Positions 55,865 to 64,000 of a DNA stretch of 64,000 nucleotides are shown in pieces. Each line of letters begins with the position of its first letter. Within the stretch, counting starts at the first letter, position 1. The notes beneath the pieces are model-generated. The model was not told the DNA's origin. It was given only the letters and a program-made list of their open reading frames with translations, and did not search any database. This DNA comes from Fistularia commersonii (lineage: Eukaryota; Chordata; Actinopteri; Syngnathiformes; Fistulariidae). The stretch covers positions 10,294,501-10,358,500 of the forward strand of contig JBBMNZ010000007.1 of NCBI GenBank assembly GCA_037954325.1, given 5' to 3'. A program made the position numbers and the translations under genes.

Positions 55865-57170
55865 AGTACCATGCAGTCGGAGACCAAAGTACCGTACATT
55901 TTGGGGAATGAGAAAGTTCATGGCTCAAACCCGAGGGGCTGCCGTCACTGGATGGGGCAATAAAATTTGGTGCTGCCGTTTAAATTAAGAGTCCTCGGCG
56001 TTACAGAGAGAACTGCGTAGGATTTTGACTTGTTTCTTTGGTAAATTGCTTGGAGGCCTCGTGATTTAGTCAATGCCTATTCGCCAAACAAGGTGGGGGG
56101 CTAAAAATGGCCTCTGTACTTGGACGTGACATATTAACAAGCACATGACATGATGATTTGATAAGCAGTTGTTTTTTATACAAGGGGGTTGTTTGCACAC
56201 ACACACACACACACACACACACTGTGCAGCTGCCTCCTCTGGAACAAGAGAACTGATGGAGGGCTGATGAAACAAACACCACTGGGGCATTATGGGCTGA
56301 TTGTTAATGAAAGTAGCCATTATGGTATGGCAACCATGCACGACGGCCTGAACCCGGGTTGGTTGTTTTTTTGTTTTGTTTTCTTTTTTAACTCCGCAAT
56401 AGAGGAAAGAGGGATTGAGAGAGTGGCGGTGTCGAGCTTTCCCAGACAACCTTTGCGACTTCTCTAGGAGGCCTGTGCTGAGAAATTGGTTCAGGCCTTG
56501 GCTCGACCACGGCGGGAATATTTCTAATTTTCTACCGGCTGCACTTGCCTTGACCCAGGGGGGGTCCGACGGGCGACGAAAACAGGCCATTAATTCAACA
56601 GTGAAGGCAGAACGGCGACGAAAGAAACAAAAAAAAAAAAAAAAATGCCACAAAACAACATTCCTGCTCCGAAAACCAAGCGCTCGCTGCTGCTGAATTT
56701 ATTAGAGTTCCTAAATTATTAACAAAACAAACCCGTAATTAAACGGCACTCACCGCTTCTTCAAATGACCTGCATCCAAAAAAAAAAAAAAAACACTACA
56801 GAATTATCAATGACCGTGGCTCATATTCATAAATATCCATAAATATCCATAAATACCAGGACTTTTTTCTTCATGCTGCAACCTGGGGTTTATTTATATG
56901 ACAGATTTTTGACGGTACACAAAGGTTTTATTCAAATAAAGTGAATTAATCCACGAACACAGGGAATTATTTACGGTTGGATTTCCTCGATCCCGACTCG
57001 GTGGTCCCTCAATCCCCGTGTAGCTCTGGATGGTTGTTTTTTTTTCTGCATCATCAGGTCGCTGGTCGGGTTCAGGCGGTTAACACCCTCCCCCGAAAGG
57101 AGTTCCCATCGCGGCCGTTTGTGTGCAGAGCGTGAGGCGTGATGGTTGTTCAGAGGTGAGGAGGCAAACA
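55865..57170. other. no supported gene
   Basis: A runs at about 56628-56645 and 56777-56792. ATAAATATCC occurs three times in succession near 56830-56858. Open frames of up to 195 codons on the minus strand pass through the CA tract and have no domain. Confidence 0.4.
56196..56222. repeat. (CA)n microsatellite
   Basis: About 13 uninterrupted CA dinucleotides. Confidence 0.95.
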
Positions 57171-57174
57171 CCAT

Positions 57175-57550
57175 GAAATTATCAAATCCTGGGTCCTCTC
57201 CTGGATTTGTCCGGGTTTCTCTCCAGATTTTCCAACATGGATTCTCTCCATGTTCTCCTGCTCGTCTGGCTGCTTTACAAACTGTCCTACCTTGATTCAT
57301 TCCATGTTCTCCTTCTTGGGTTCCTTCCATGTTCTCCTGCCTGGGTTCTCTCCAGGTTTGTAATCCTAGGATCTCCTCATGTTCTCCTTCCTGGTTTCTC
57401 TCCATGTTCTCCATATTCCGGTTCAGGATTGAAGATCCTGAACCGTCCGGCGTGAATAGTGCGATGTTTCTGTATGTGGCCCTCTGATTGACAGTTGACT
57501 GGGTTAAGCCCGCCTCTCACCCCAATCTCAGCTGGGATTGGTTCCTGAGA
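57175..57550 (+). repeat. DRT repeat with expanded P module
   Basis: 57230-57420 contains about eight units built on CCATGTTCTCCTGCC and TGGGTTCTCTCCA. A short hairpin (CGGTTCAGGAT paired with ATCCTGAACCG, 57419-57446) follows. After it come GTGATTGACAG-like text (CTCTGATTGACAGTTGACTG), GGGTTAAGCCCGCCTCTCAC and CAGCTGGGATTGGTTCCTGA, the normal DRT end phrases. Confidence 0.72.
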
Positions 57551-57554
57551 CCTC

Positions 57555-58140
57555 TTGACCCACGGGCTTACCCTGCATGCGGACTCACGGAGGCGTCATA
57601 ATCCATTCATTGCATCGACAGCGAACGTTTTCCCTGCAGACTCATCTTTCAAGGGGAACTTTTGTCACATTCAACACTCTGAATTGAGTAATTTTGACAT
57701 TTTATGGATACAGGAGAAACTACAGATGGGTCATTTCAGTCTGAGTGCACCCGAGCTTCGCCCGTGTCGTCAGGAAATCTGATTTCTCAGTGGAACTCAT
57801 CACCTGCTCGGCCCGTGTTTCGTTACGGTGGCAATCCTGCTTCACGGAGGTTGGCGAACCAGACTTTCCAGAGTTAACCAATTTTCACGGCTCGCGCCGG
57901 CAGTTCCGTCTGACATGGAAAAATGCAAATTAAAAATGGAAAATAATCGATTTGTGTGCGATGCGCAAAGGTACTAGCTTAATCATAAAAACTCCAGGTG
58001 AACCATTTACCGAAGTTCCAACATGGAGGCCTTCAGATAAAATAGAAAAATTTGCCATTTTTATTCGGCCGTCCAGGAACAGACACACCATTCACCTCCA
58101 CAGATCGACAAAGCATACAAGTTTGCAGCAAGAAGGGAAC
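57555..58140. other. no recognisable gene
   Basis: Small frames only, with no domain or repeat family recognised. Confidence 0.4.
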
Positions 58141-58144
58141 CTTG

Positions 58145-58815
58145 GTACTTAATCTGTAAGGAAGTCTGCAGTGGTGGGGAAGTATGATAGTGGTGAAGGA
58201 TGTTTATGAAAGCTGTGAGACAGCTTTGAGGAGTTCAAGATGTAGGTAGGCGTGCATCAGGGATCTACTCTGAACCCCATGCTCTTGCCCTGGTGATGGC
58301 AGATGATGCCCACAGGAATCTCCTTGGACAATGTTTGCGGATGACATTTGGAGTTGTACTCAAAATGGGGAACAGGTGGAGGGGAATTTAGAGAGGTGGA
58401 GGTCTGACCTGGAGAGGAGAGGTGCCCATGTGGAGGATATGAAGCACTTAGGGTCAACAGTCCAGAGTAATGGAGAGTTTGGAGAAATATGTGCAAGGAG
58501 GTTGTAACAGGTGGAGAAAAGTTTCAGTGGTGATGGAAGAATATCCCAAAGATGTAGAAGATGGAGGTGAGACCAGCCATGTTGTCTGGTTTAGAGACAC
58601 TGAGGAGAAGACAGGAGGCTGAGCTGGAGGCAGCAGGGATGAAGAGATTGGAGGTTGTCTTTGGGAGGGAGCATGTTTTAGATGTTTTGGAGATAAGGTC
58701 CGATTGAAAAAGTCATGGGATGGTGAAATGCAGGAGGTCTATGAGGTCTTTGAGAGGAGGTTTATGGATGGAGTGAGAAAGGACATGAAGTTAGTTGGTG
58801 TGAACAGCTGAAAGA
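58145..58815 (+). mobile_element. RTE-clade LINE, 3' half (copy 5)
   Basis: Landmarks in order, across shifting frames: a decayed VRQL.GVQDVGR block near 58215-58245, GVHQGSTLNP (58246-58280), the ADD motif region FADDIWSC (58335-58365), GGELREVEV-type text (58375-58420), QSNGEFGEICARRL (58465-58505), EDGGETSHVVWFRDTEEKTG (58560-58610), EAELEAAGMKRLEVVFG (58618-58670) and the final GGFMDGVRKDMKLVGVNS (58755-58810). The element is full of frameshifts. Confidence 0.82.
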
Positions 58816-58819
58816 AAGA

Positions 58820-59470
58820 AACCACCAGACACTTCCACTAATCTTGTTTTCGTCGAGGAACTGAAGTACAAGGAACCCAAACAATGGGTTCTTGATGGAC
58901 TGATTTGAGTTCATTAGGAAGGCCGAACGCTGCCGTCAGGAGGCGGCGAAGAAAGGCGCTTAAACCTGATCCTAAATCCAGACGTCCACCACCGGCGCCT
59001 ACCTCTGCAGACTTAATGGATCTGTAATCCATCACGCTGTTCCCACCTTCGCTCCAGACGGACAAGAGTCACAATTCCTGCTGGCACTTGAAAGCTTAAT
59101 CGGTCGGAAGGAACCCGTATTGTTTCTTAGCGAGTGCTGAAACCGCTGATGCAGTTTTTTTTTTTTTTCTTCTTCTTCTTTGTCCGTGGCCCACATTTAG
59201 AGATGTTAACAAATCAGCGTCTGCTCCTGCAGCAGCAGCTTGTCAGGCAGACGCGAAGAGGAGACGGGACATTTAGAAAACAATGTTGGCTTTGTTTATG
59301 TTCCGTCTTTTGTTCTTCACTTCTTCTTCTGATGGATTTCTCTTTGGTTTCAACGATACGTGTCGACAAGTCTAGCCGGCGCCGTCAGGCTGGACTTGTT
59401 TACACTCTGGCTAGCATCAACATAGCATTGTGGGATTCTATTCATTTTATTTTCTTAAGCGTAGCTCTAA
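58820..59470. other. no recognisable gene; T tract
   Basis: A T run lies at 59155-59170 followed by CTT repeats. The 132-codon frame that begins in it runs into the DRT copy on the right and is not a supported gene. Confidence 0.4.
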
Positions 59471-59779
59471 GCAAAGGCAGCACGATGGCGCAGTGGTTAG
59501 CAAGAAGGTCTCCCATTCACTTCCAACAGTAGGCCTCTCTGGGCAGAGTCTCCATGTTTTCCCAGCGTTCTTTGCTTTCCTCCCACAGTCCAGAAGCATG
59601 CAGGAACTTCATTGGAGACCCTAAATTTTGCAGATATGAATGGATGAATGGTTATATGCCTCTATATGACGTGTAAATGAACGGGTGAATGGTTGTACAT
59701 TGTATATGACATGTGAATGAAAGTAAATGCGTTGTATGTCTATGAGTTGTGAATGACAGCGTGAGCGGTTGTGTGTATA

Positions 59780-60065
59780 TACAGGACTTTCTCAGAAAAT
59801 TAGAATATTATGATAAAGTTCTTCTGTAATGCAGTTAAAAAAACAAAAATTACTTTTTCATGGTATTCTAATATTTTGAGATAGGATTTTTGAGTTTTCT
59901 TAAGATGTAAGCCATAATCAGCAATATTAAAATAACAAAAGGCTTGCAATATTTTACTTGATTTGCAATGAATCCAGAATGTATGACATTTTTGTTTTTT
60001 GTAATTGCATTACAGAAGATAAAGAACTTTATCACAATATTCTAATTTTCTGAGACAGTCCTGTA
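59780..60065. mobile_element. MITE with ~42-bp inverted repeats and TA target (Tc1/mariner-like)
   Basis: The left end from 59782 reads CAGGACTTTCTCAGAAAATT and continues AGAATATTATGATAAAGTTC. The complement of the right end (ending 60063) reads CAGGACTGTCTCAGAAAATT and continues AGAATATTGTGATAAAGTTC. I count two mismatches in the first 40 positions. The flanks are TA. No coding frame. The interior also contains near-copies of ATTCTAATATTTTGAGA and TTGCAATATTTTACTTG. Confidence 0.9.
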
Positions 60066-60089
60066 TGTGACACAGGAATAAATAAGTGA

Positions 60090-60335
60090 AAGCTTGTCGA
60101 AATCTTCTTGTCGTGGCAACAGGACTTAAATTTCTTCATCGGAAGATGTTTCACCCCTCATTCCAGAGGCTTCTTCAGTTATATTCAGAAACTCCCCATA
60201 GATCATTAGAGGTGAAGAGGCCTCTGGGATGAGGGTGAAACATTTTCCAGTGAAGAAATTCAAGTCCAGTTGACACGACAAGAAGATTTTGACAAGAAAC
60301 CACCATGACCTGGACGACTAAGAACCTCCACGAAT
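60090..60335. mobile_element. Penelope-like terminal remnant, inverted-arm structure (copy 4)
   Basis: The left arm at 60094-60180 (CTTGTCGAAATCTTCTTGTC, GTGGCAACAGGACTTAAATT, GAAGATGTTTCACCCCTCAT) pairs with the right arm at about 60205-60295 (GGGATGAGGGTGAAACATTT, TCAAGTCCAGTTGACACGAC, AAGAAGATTTTGACAAG). The outer end phrase CACCATGACCTGGACGACTA follows at 60302. It sits inside the DRT tail. Confidence 0.78.
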
Positions 60336-60419
60336 GTTTGTATGTCTCAATATGATATAGCGAGGCATGTGAGCGCACGATAAGCGGTATAGATAACGAA
60401 TGAACGAATGAGCAAATTT

Positions 60420-61431
60420 TAATTTGTTCTCCATCTTGATAATGTCTACATTTCTGTGCACTATTCAAATCTGGCTGCAACAGTATGCTTATTATTCATT
60501 TATTGCGACCTATCTGGATTAATTACAAAATAAGAATTCATTGTCAAGGGAAACCAGTTCCAAGAACGTCCATAAAACAAGAAACACATTCATGAATGCA
60601 TGAACGGTTTAAAACAATTCACAAAAGTGAGTTTTCGTCACTCTTGTATTGCATTAGGCTTTGGACGTTTCCTGAATTTCGCTTGTGAGCTGCGTCCATT
60701 TGTATTCCCTTCTGCTGCTATTCCGCCTCTCACTTCCTGCCTGCGTTCGGTTTCCCCCCGCGTGATTGGCTGTCCTGCCCTTCCTGTGTCAGGCAATCAG
60801 TCTTTGTCAGGCTGGCCCCATTCCCGAGTTTTACCCCATCCAATCAGCTACACCTGTACCCGTGAAATTAGCTCAGGTTAGTGTTTCACTTTTCCCTCTC
60901 TTCCAGTGTTTTTCCACATGCGTGTCAGTGTGTGTGTGTGTGTTTCCTTCGCCTTTCACTCCGCCGGATCCTCTTCCCGGTCGTTTTTGCTCAATTTGGA
61001 ACACTGTGAACCTGAAGGGACGACCCGTCCGACCCCCCCCGGCCCCTGGGCCCGGTCCACTTTGTCTAATAGAAATGCTGAACCGAGGGTGAGGAGGGGG
61101 GGAAAGCTAGAAGTCTCTCCGAAGAAAGAAGCAGATTTTATATATAGCCGCTGATTAAAGCAGCGACGGGAACATGACCTACATGCATAACAACACTTCC
61201 TCTGGTTTTGCGCTGCGGAACACGCCTCTGTCCAGGACCAGGACTCCACAACTGGGAGAATCACTCTAATTATAACACCCGAGTCAGATTTCAATGCACA
61301 CCTCATTAATATTTCTCTCATTATTGGGTTAATCGGGTTTTCGGAGACGGAGGGAGGAGGGCGGGCAGAGGGCTGCCGGGCGCGCTGGCGAAACCTTTGT
61401 TTTTTTTTTTTTCCAGCGCACCTGTCGTGCA

Positions 61432-61466
<35 letters not shown>

Positions 61467-62050
61467 AGGTATAAGATTACGGTTGAAATAGATAACCTCC
61501 TCCATCCGCTGTTCACACCGCTTTCTCAAAATAGCCGCTCCCCGAGGAGAGGCGTGCACGAGGCTGGGGTAAAGAGGGTTTTCTCCCTCCTCATCAATCA
61601 TTCAGGTCCAGTTCCGGTGATGCCGGTGACCGGGTATCCGGCCGCTTCCCGCTGCGTCGGCAGGCAGCGGCGAGATCCAATCCAGTGCCTTTTATCAGCC
61701 GCCTGAGGTTGATTTAACACCCTCAGTAACCCCCCCCCCCCCCCTTCCCTCCCTCCCCCCCAAACATCCCTCGGCCCCCCCACCCGGATCTCCAAAGCAT
61801 TACGGAGAAACGTTGTGCTGTCTGGGCTTGTACGCAGGCACGGACGCCGGAAAGGCAGGTCATAAAAACGGGACAAAATCAAAGGCAATGATCGTGTGTG
61901 TGTGTGTGTGTGAATGAACCAGCATAAAAATAAAGGTTGATAGTCTCGATGCTTTGCGAGAAAATCTCGGCAAAATTGGTTGTTTCTGAGAATCTGAGCG
62001 CTGTCAGCACAGACGTGTCAGGTTTTTTATTTCTGCAGAAATACTTTCAC
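60420..62050. other. no supported gene; simple tracts
   Basis: A GT tract lies at about 60930-60942, a run of 31 A at 61435-61465, a C run at about 61731-61744 and a GT tract at about 61892-61911. 61150-61340 is repeat-free with several ATTA cores. Long overlapping frames at 60956-61601 pass through the poly(A) tract and have no domain. Confidence 0.45.
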
Positions 62051-62054
62051 ATGG

Positions 62055-62335
62055 AGAGACTGCAAAAAAGGTCCACGGTTAGATTCCCACTGGGGGTTCT
62101 TTCTCTTTCTGGGAGTTTCCACATTCTCACTGTCACTGCTTGGGGTTCCTCTCACAGTGTAATACATGCGGGAGGTTCACTGGACACCCTATATTGTCCA
62201 AATGTGTGAATCAGAGGGTGAATTGGTTTATGTCTATATATAATATGATATAGAGTGAATATGAATGACTGAGTGAATGGTTGTCTCTTTCTCTGACCTG
62301 TGAACGGTTGCATGCAGTGGCGGCGGACAAAATTA
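62055..62335 (+). repeat. DRT repeat fragment
   Basis: GGTCCACGGTTAGATTCCCA (B-box-like region), a P-like region with TTCCACATTCTCACTGTCAC, GCGGGAGGTTCACTGGACAC, CCTATATTGTCCAAATGTGT, and T modules with GAGGGTGAATTGGTTTATGT and GAGTGAATGGTTGTCTC. Confidence 0.7.
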
Positions 62336-62526
62336 TCAAGGGTTGGCAACTTTTGCAACGATGACTTAGGTGAAATTAACAGGTGATTCAAAAATTTCAT
62401 AGCAATACAAGTTGAGACCAATAGGAAGCTACATAGGCTAAAGGAAGGTGCATCCAAGATTATTCACGAGTGAAATTATCTACATTGACCATTCATTCAT
62501 AGAAGAATTGCCACTGTACTTCAAGA

Positions 62527-63213
62527 TACACTATATGGTCAAAAGTATCCGCTTACCAATCAAATAATCTGAATCAGGTGTTACAATCACTTCCATGGCC
62601 ACAGGAATATGAAATCAAGCACCTAGTTTTTACAAGCATTTGTGAAAGAATTGGTTACTCTCAGGAACTCAGTGAATTCCACCGCGGAACTGTGATAGGG
62701 TGCTACCTGCGCGACAGATCCAGTCATGGTATTTCCTCGCTCCTAATATTCCACAGATGAATTTTCAGCTGTATTATAAGAAAACTGAAGTGTTTGGGAA
62801 TGACAGCAACTCAGCCACAAAGTGTTAGGCCATGTAAACTGGCAGAGTGGGTTCAGCGGACGTTGAGGCACATAGTGCGAAGAGATCGCCAACTTTCTGC
62901 AGAGTCCATCGCTACAGACCTCCAAACTTCATATGGCCTTCAGATTAGCTGTGGGGTTGGATTTCAGGAGCTGGGCTTGGTCCCTTAGTTCTGCACATTT
63001 CCATGCTCCTAATTTTGGGGGAACAGTTTGGAGCTGGCCCCTTCCTTTTCCAACATGACTGTGCACCAGTGCACAAAGCAAGGTCCATACAGACATGGAA
63101 GACAGAGTCTGGTGTGGACGAACTTGATTGGCCAGCACGGTCCCGACCTCAACCCCATAGAATACCTTTGGGATGAATTAGAGCAGCGACTAAGAGCCAG
63201 GCCTTCTGAAGAG
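62527..63213 (+). mobile_element. Tc1-type transposon, deleted copy
   Basis: It begins at TA followed by CACTATATGGTCAAAAGTAT, the terminus of a common fish Tc1-type element. The N-terminal paired-like DNA-binding region is decayed over 62640-62960 (text for SSRGISSLL, RPCKLAEWVQRTLRHIVRRD and RQLSAESIATDLQTS). A large deletion then joins it to VGFQELGLVP. The second catalytic block is present as FQHDCAPVHKA text near 63050-63080. The third appears as DLNPIEYLWDELE in the frame at 63028-63231, with the catalytic Glu at residue 45. The first catalytic Asp and the 3' inverted repeat are missing, so the copy cannot move. Confidence 0.85.
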
Positions 63214-63214
63214 A

Positions 63215-63430
63215 CTGTTTTTCAAAAATAAATTAATTGATTAATTATCAACAATAATGATAATTCTAGTAAAAAAGATATATTATAAAAAATGTTTTTT
63301 TAAATTAGAGTCTATGAGAGAACTCAGGGTGATTTCAAACTATCCACAAAAAGGCCCCAAAGGCGCTGATTGGACGTTACATTCAGAGCAGCCACGGTAT
63401 GAGAACTGTGAGTGAGTGAATGGTTGTATG
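63215..63430. other. no gene; A/T-rich flank with a T-module remnant
   Basis: GTGAGTGAATGGTTGTATGC at about 63411-63430 is a lone DRT T module at the edge of the A/T-rich satellite. Confidence 0.55.
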
Positions 63431-64000
63431 CATTCATTTTAGTTAATAAGTTAATAAATATATAGTTAATAAATCAAATTAATTTAAAATTATAAAAATG
63501 AATCATAAAACTATAAATATATGTATAGTTTTATATATATATATATATATGTATATATAGTTTTATAATTAATTCATAATTAATTTAATAATTTTAAATT
63601 AATTTGACTTATTAACAAATAAATCAATTATTAAATCAATTAATGTTAATTTAATTAACATAACAATTATTAAATAAATTATAAAACTATATATATAGTT
63701 TTATAATTCATTTATATATACTATATAAATACTAATTTATATAACTATATACATATATAAAACTATATATATACTTATATATATATATAGTTTTATAATT
63801 AATTTATAATTAATTTAATAATTTTAAATTAATTTGACTTATTAACAAATAATTCAATTATTAAATCAATTCATGTTAATTTAATTAACATAAACAATAT
63901 TAAATAAATTATAAAACTATACATATAGTTTTATAATTCATTTATATATACTATATAAATACTAATTTATATAACTATATACATATATAAAACGATATAT
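63431..64000. repeat. A/T-rich satellite, 230-bp period, running off the window end
   Basis: The unit starting TTTTATAATTAATTCATAAT at 63561 recurs at 63791 (TTTTATAATTAATTTATAAT), a spacing of 230 bp, and continues to the last base. The two copies differ at only a few positions over the 210 bp that can be compared. 63431-63560 is related sequence with TATATA runs. Many short palindromes of the type ATATATAGTTTTATAA paired with TTATAAAACTATATAT occur inside each unit. Confidence 0.9.

Larger units (their letters stand above)
59471..60415 (+). repeat. DRT repeat, near-complete copy interrupted by a MITE and a PLE end
   Basis: The head is at 59474-59500 (GGCAGCACGATGGCGCAGTG, with the tRNA A-box-like TGGCGCAGTGG at 59486-59496). 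P is a single decayed unit, then CCCACAGTCCAGAAGCATGC and ACCCTAAATTTTGCAGATAT. Three or four T modules follow at 59637-59779. The tail resumes at 60066-60090 (TGTGACACAGGAATAAATAA) and again at about 60340-60415, ending GATAAGCGGTATAGATAACG. The B box is not preserved. Confidence 0.85.

Noticed and set aside
56066..56653. 195-codon minus-strand open frame
   Set aside because: It runs through a poly(A)/T tract and a CA microsatellite and shows no domain.
59134..59532. 132-codon plus-strand frame starting in a poly(T) tract
   Set aside because: The start is inside a homopolymer and the end is DRT repeat sequence, so it is not a gene.

Overview
The window reads as teleost fish nuclear DNA. The evidence is the repeat content: a Rex3-type LINE, several RTE-clade LINE fragments, L2-type LINE fragments with YADD motifs, Penelope-like element (PLE) ends, pogo, Tigger, hAT, piggyBac-like and Tc1 DNA elements, and many copies of a short dispersed repeat with a tRNA-like head that is typical of fish genomes. 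I found no convincing host protein-coding exon, rRNA or tRNA gene. The stretch is either intergenic or inside a very long intron. I have not identified the species.

In this annotation 'DRT' is my own label for that dispersed repeat. Its parts are a head with a tRNA A-box-like TGGCGCAGTGG, a pyrimidine-rich middle module P (core GTTCTCCTGCCTGGGTTC), a tail module T (core GAATGGTTGTATGTCTCTAT, about 40-43 bp), and an end that reads GATAAGCGGTATAGA.

Layout: 1-476 is a pogo-like remnant that runs off the left edge. 640-2640 is a decayed Rex3 LINE on the minus strand. 6912-7368 is the first RTE fragment, followed by DRT pieces. At 9.07, 12.77 and 57.2 kb the P module has expanded into minisatellites. 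13.72-15.66 kb is an unusual array with a 16-bp monomer and a cluster of palindromes at its left edge. 16.96-17.71 kb holds large microsatellites. 18.67 and 28.47 kb are two TTAA-flanked MITEs. 21.7-23.7 kb holds a Tigger remnant and an RTE copy. 25.9-27.3 kb is a tandem array of the T module with a head-to-head inversion.

28.98-31.1 kb is a LINE fragment, then an RTE copy split by a hAT transposase pseudogene. 31.59-32.16 kb is a short Tigger derivative with an intact helix-turn-helix reading frame. L2 fragments lie at 32.9, 48.3 and 52.1 kb. PLE termini lie at 37.7, 46.0, 46.8, 47.06 and 60.1 kb. 38.83-39.93 and 59.47-60.42 kb are DRT copies interrupted by younger DNA elements. 40.1-41.7 kb is the longest RTE copy. 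A Tigger remnant with an inserted segment is at 54.46-55.86 kb, a deleted Tc1 element at 62.5-63.2 kb, and an AT-rich satellite with a 230-bp period runs off the right edge.

The elements do not form a cooperating gene system. What links them is insertion history: the DRT family is the oldest layer, its modules have been amplified locally at several places, and its T module is the target into which several DNA transposons and PLEs have inserted.
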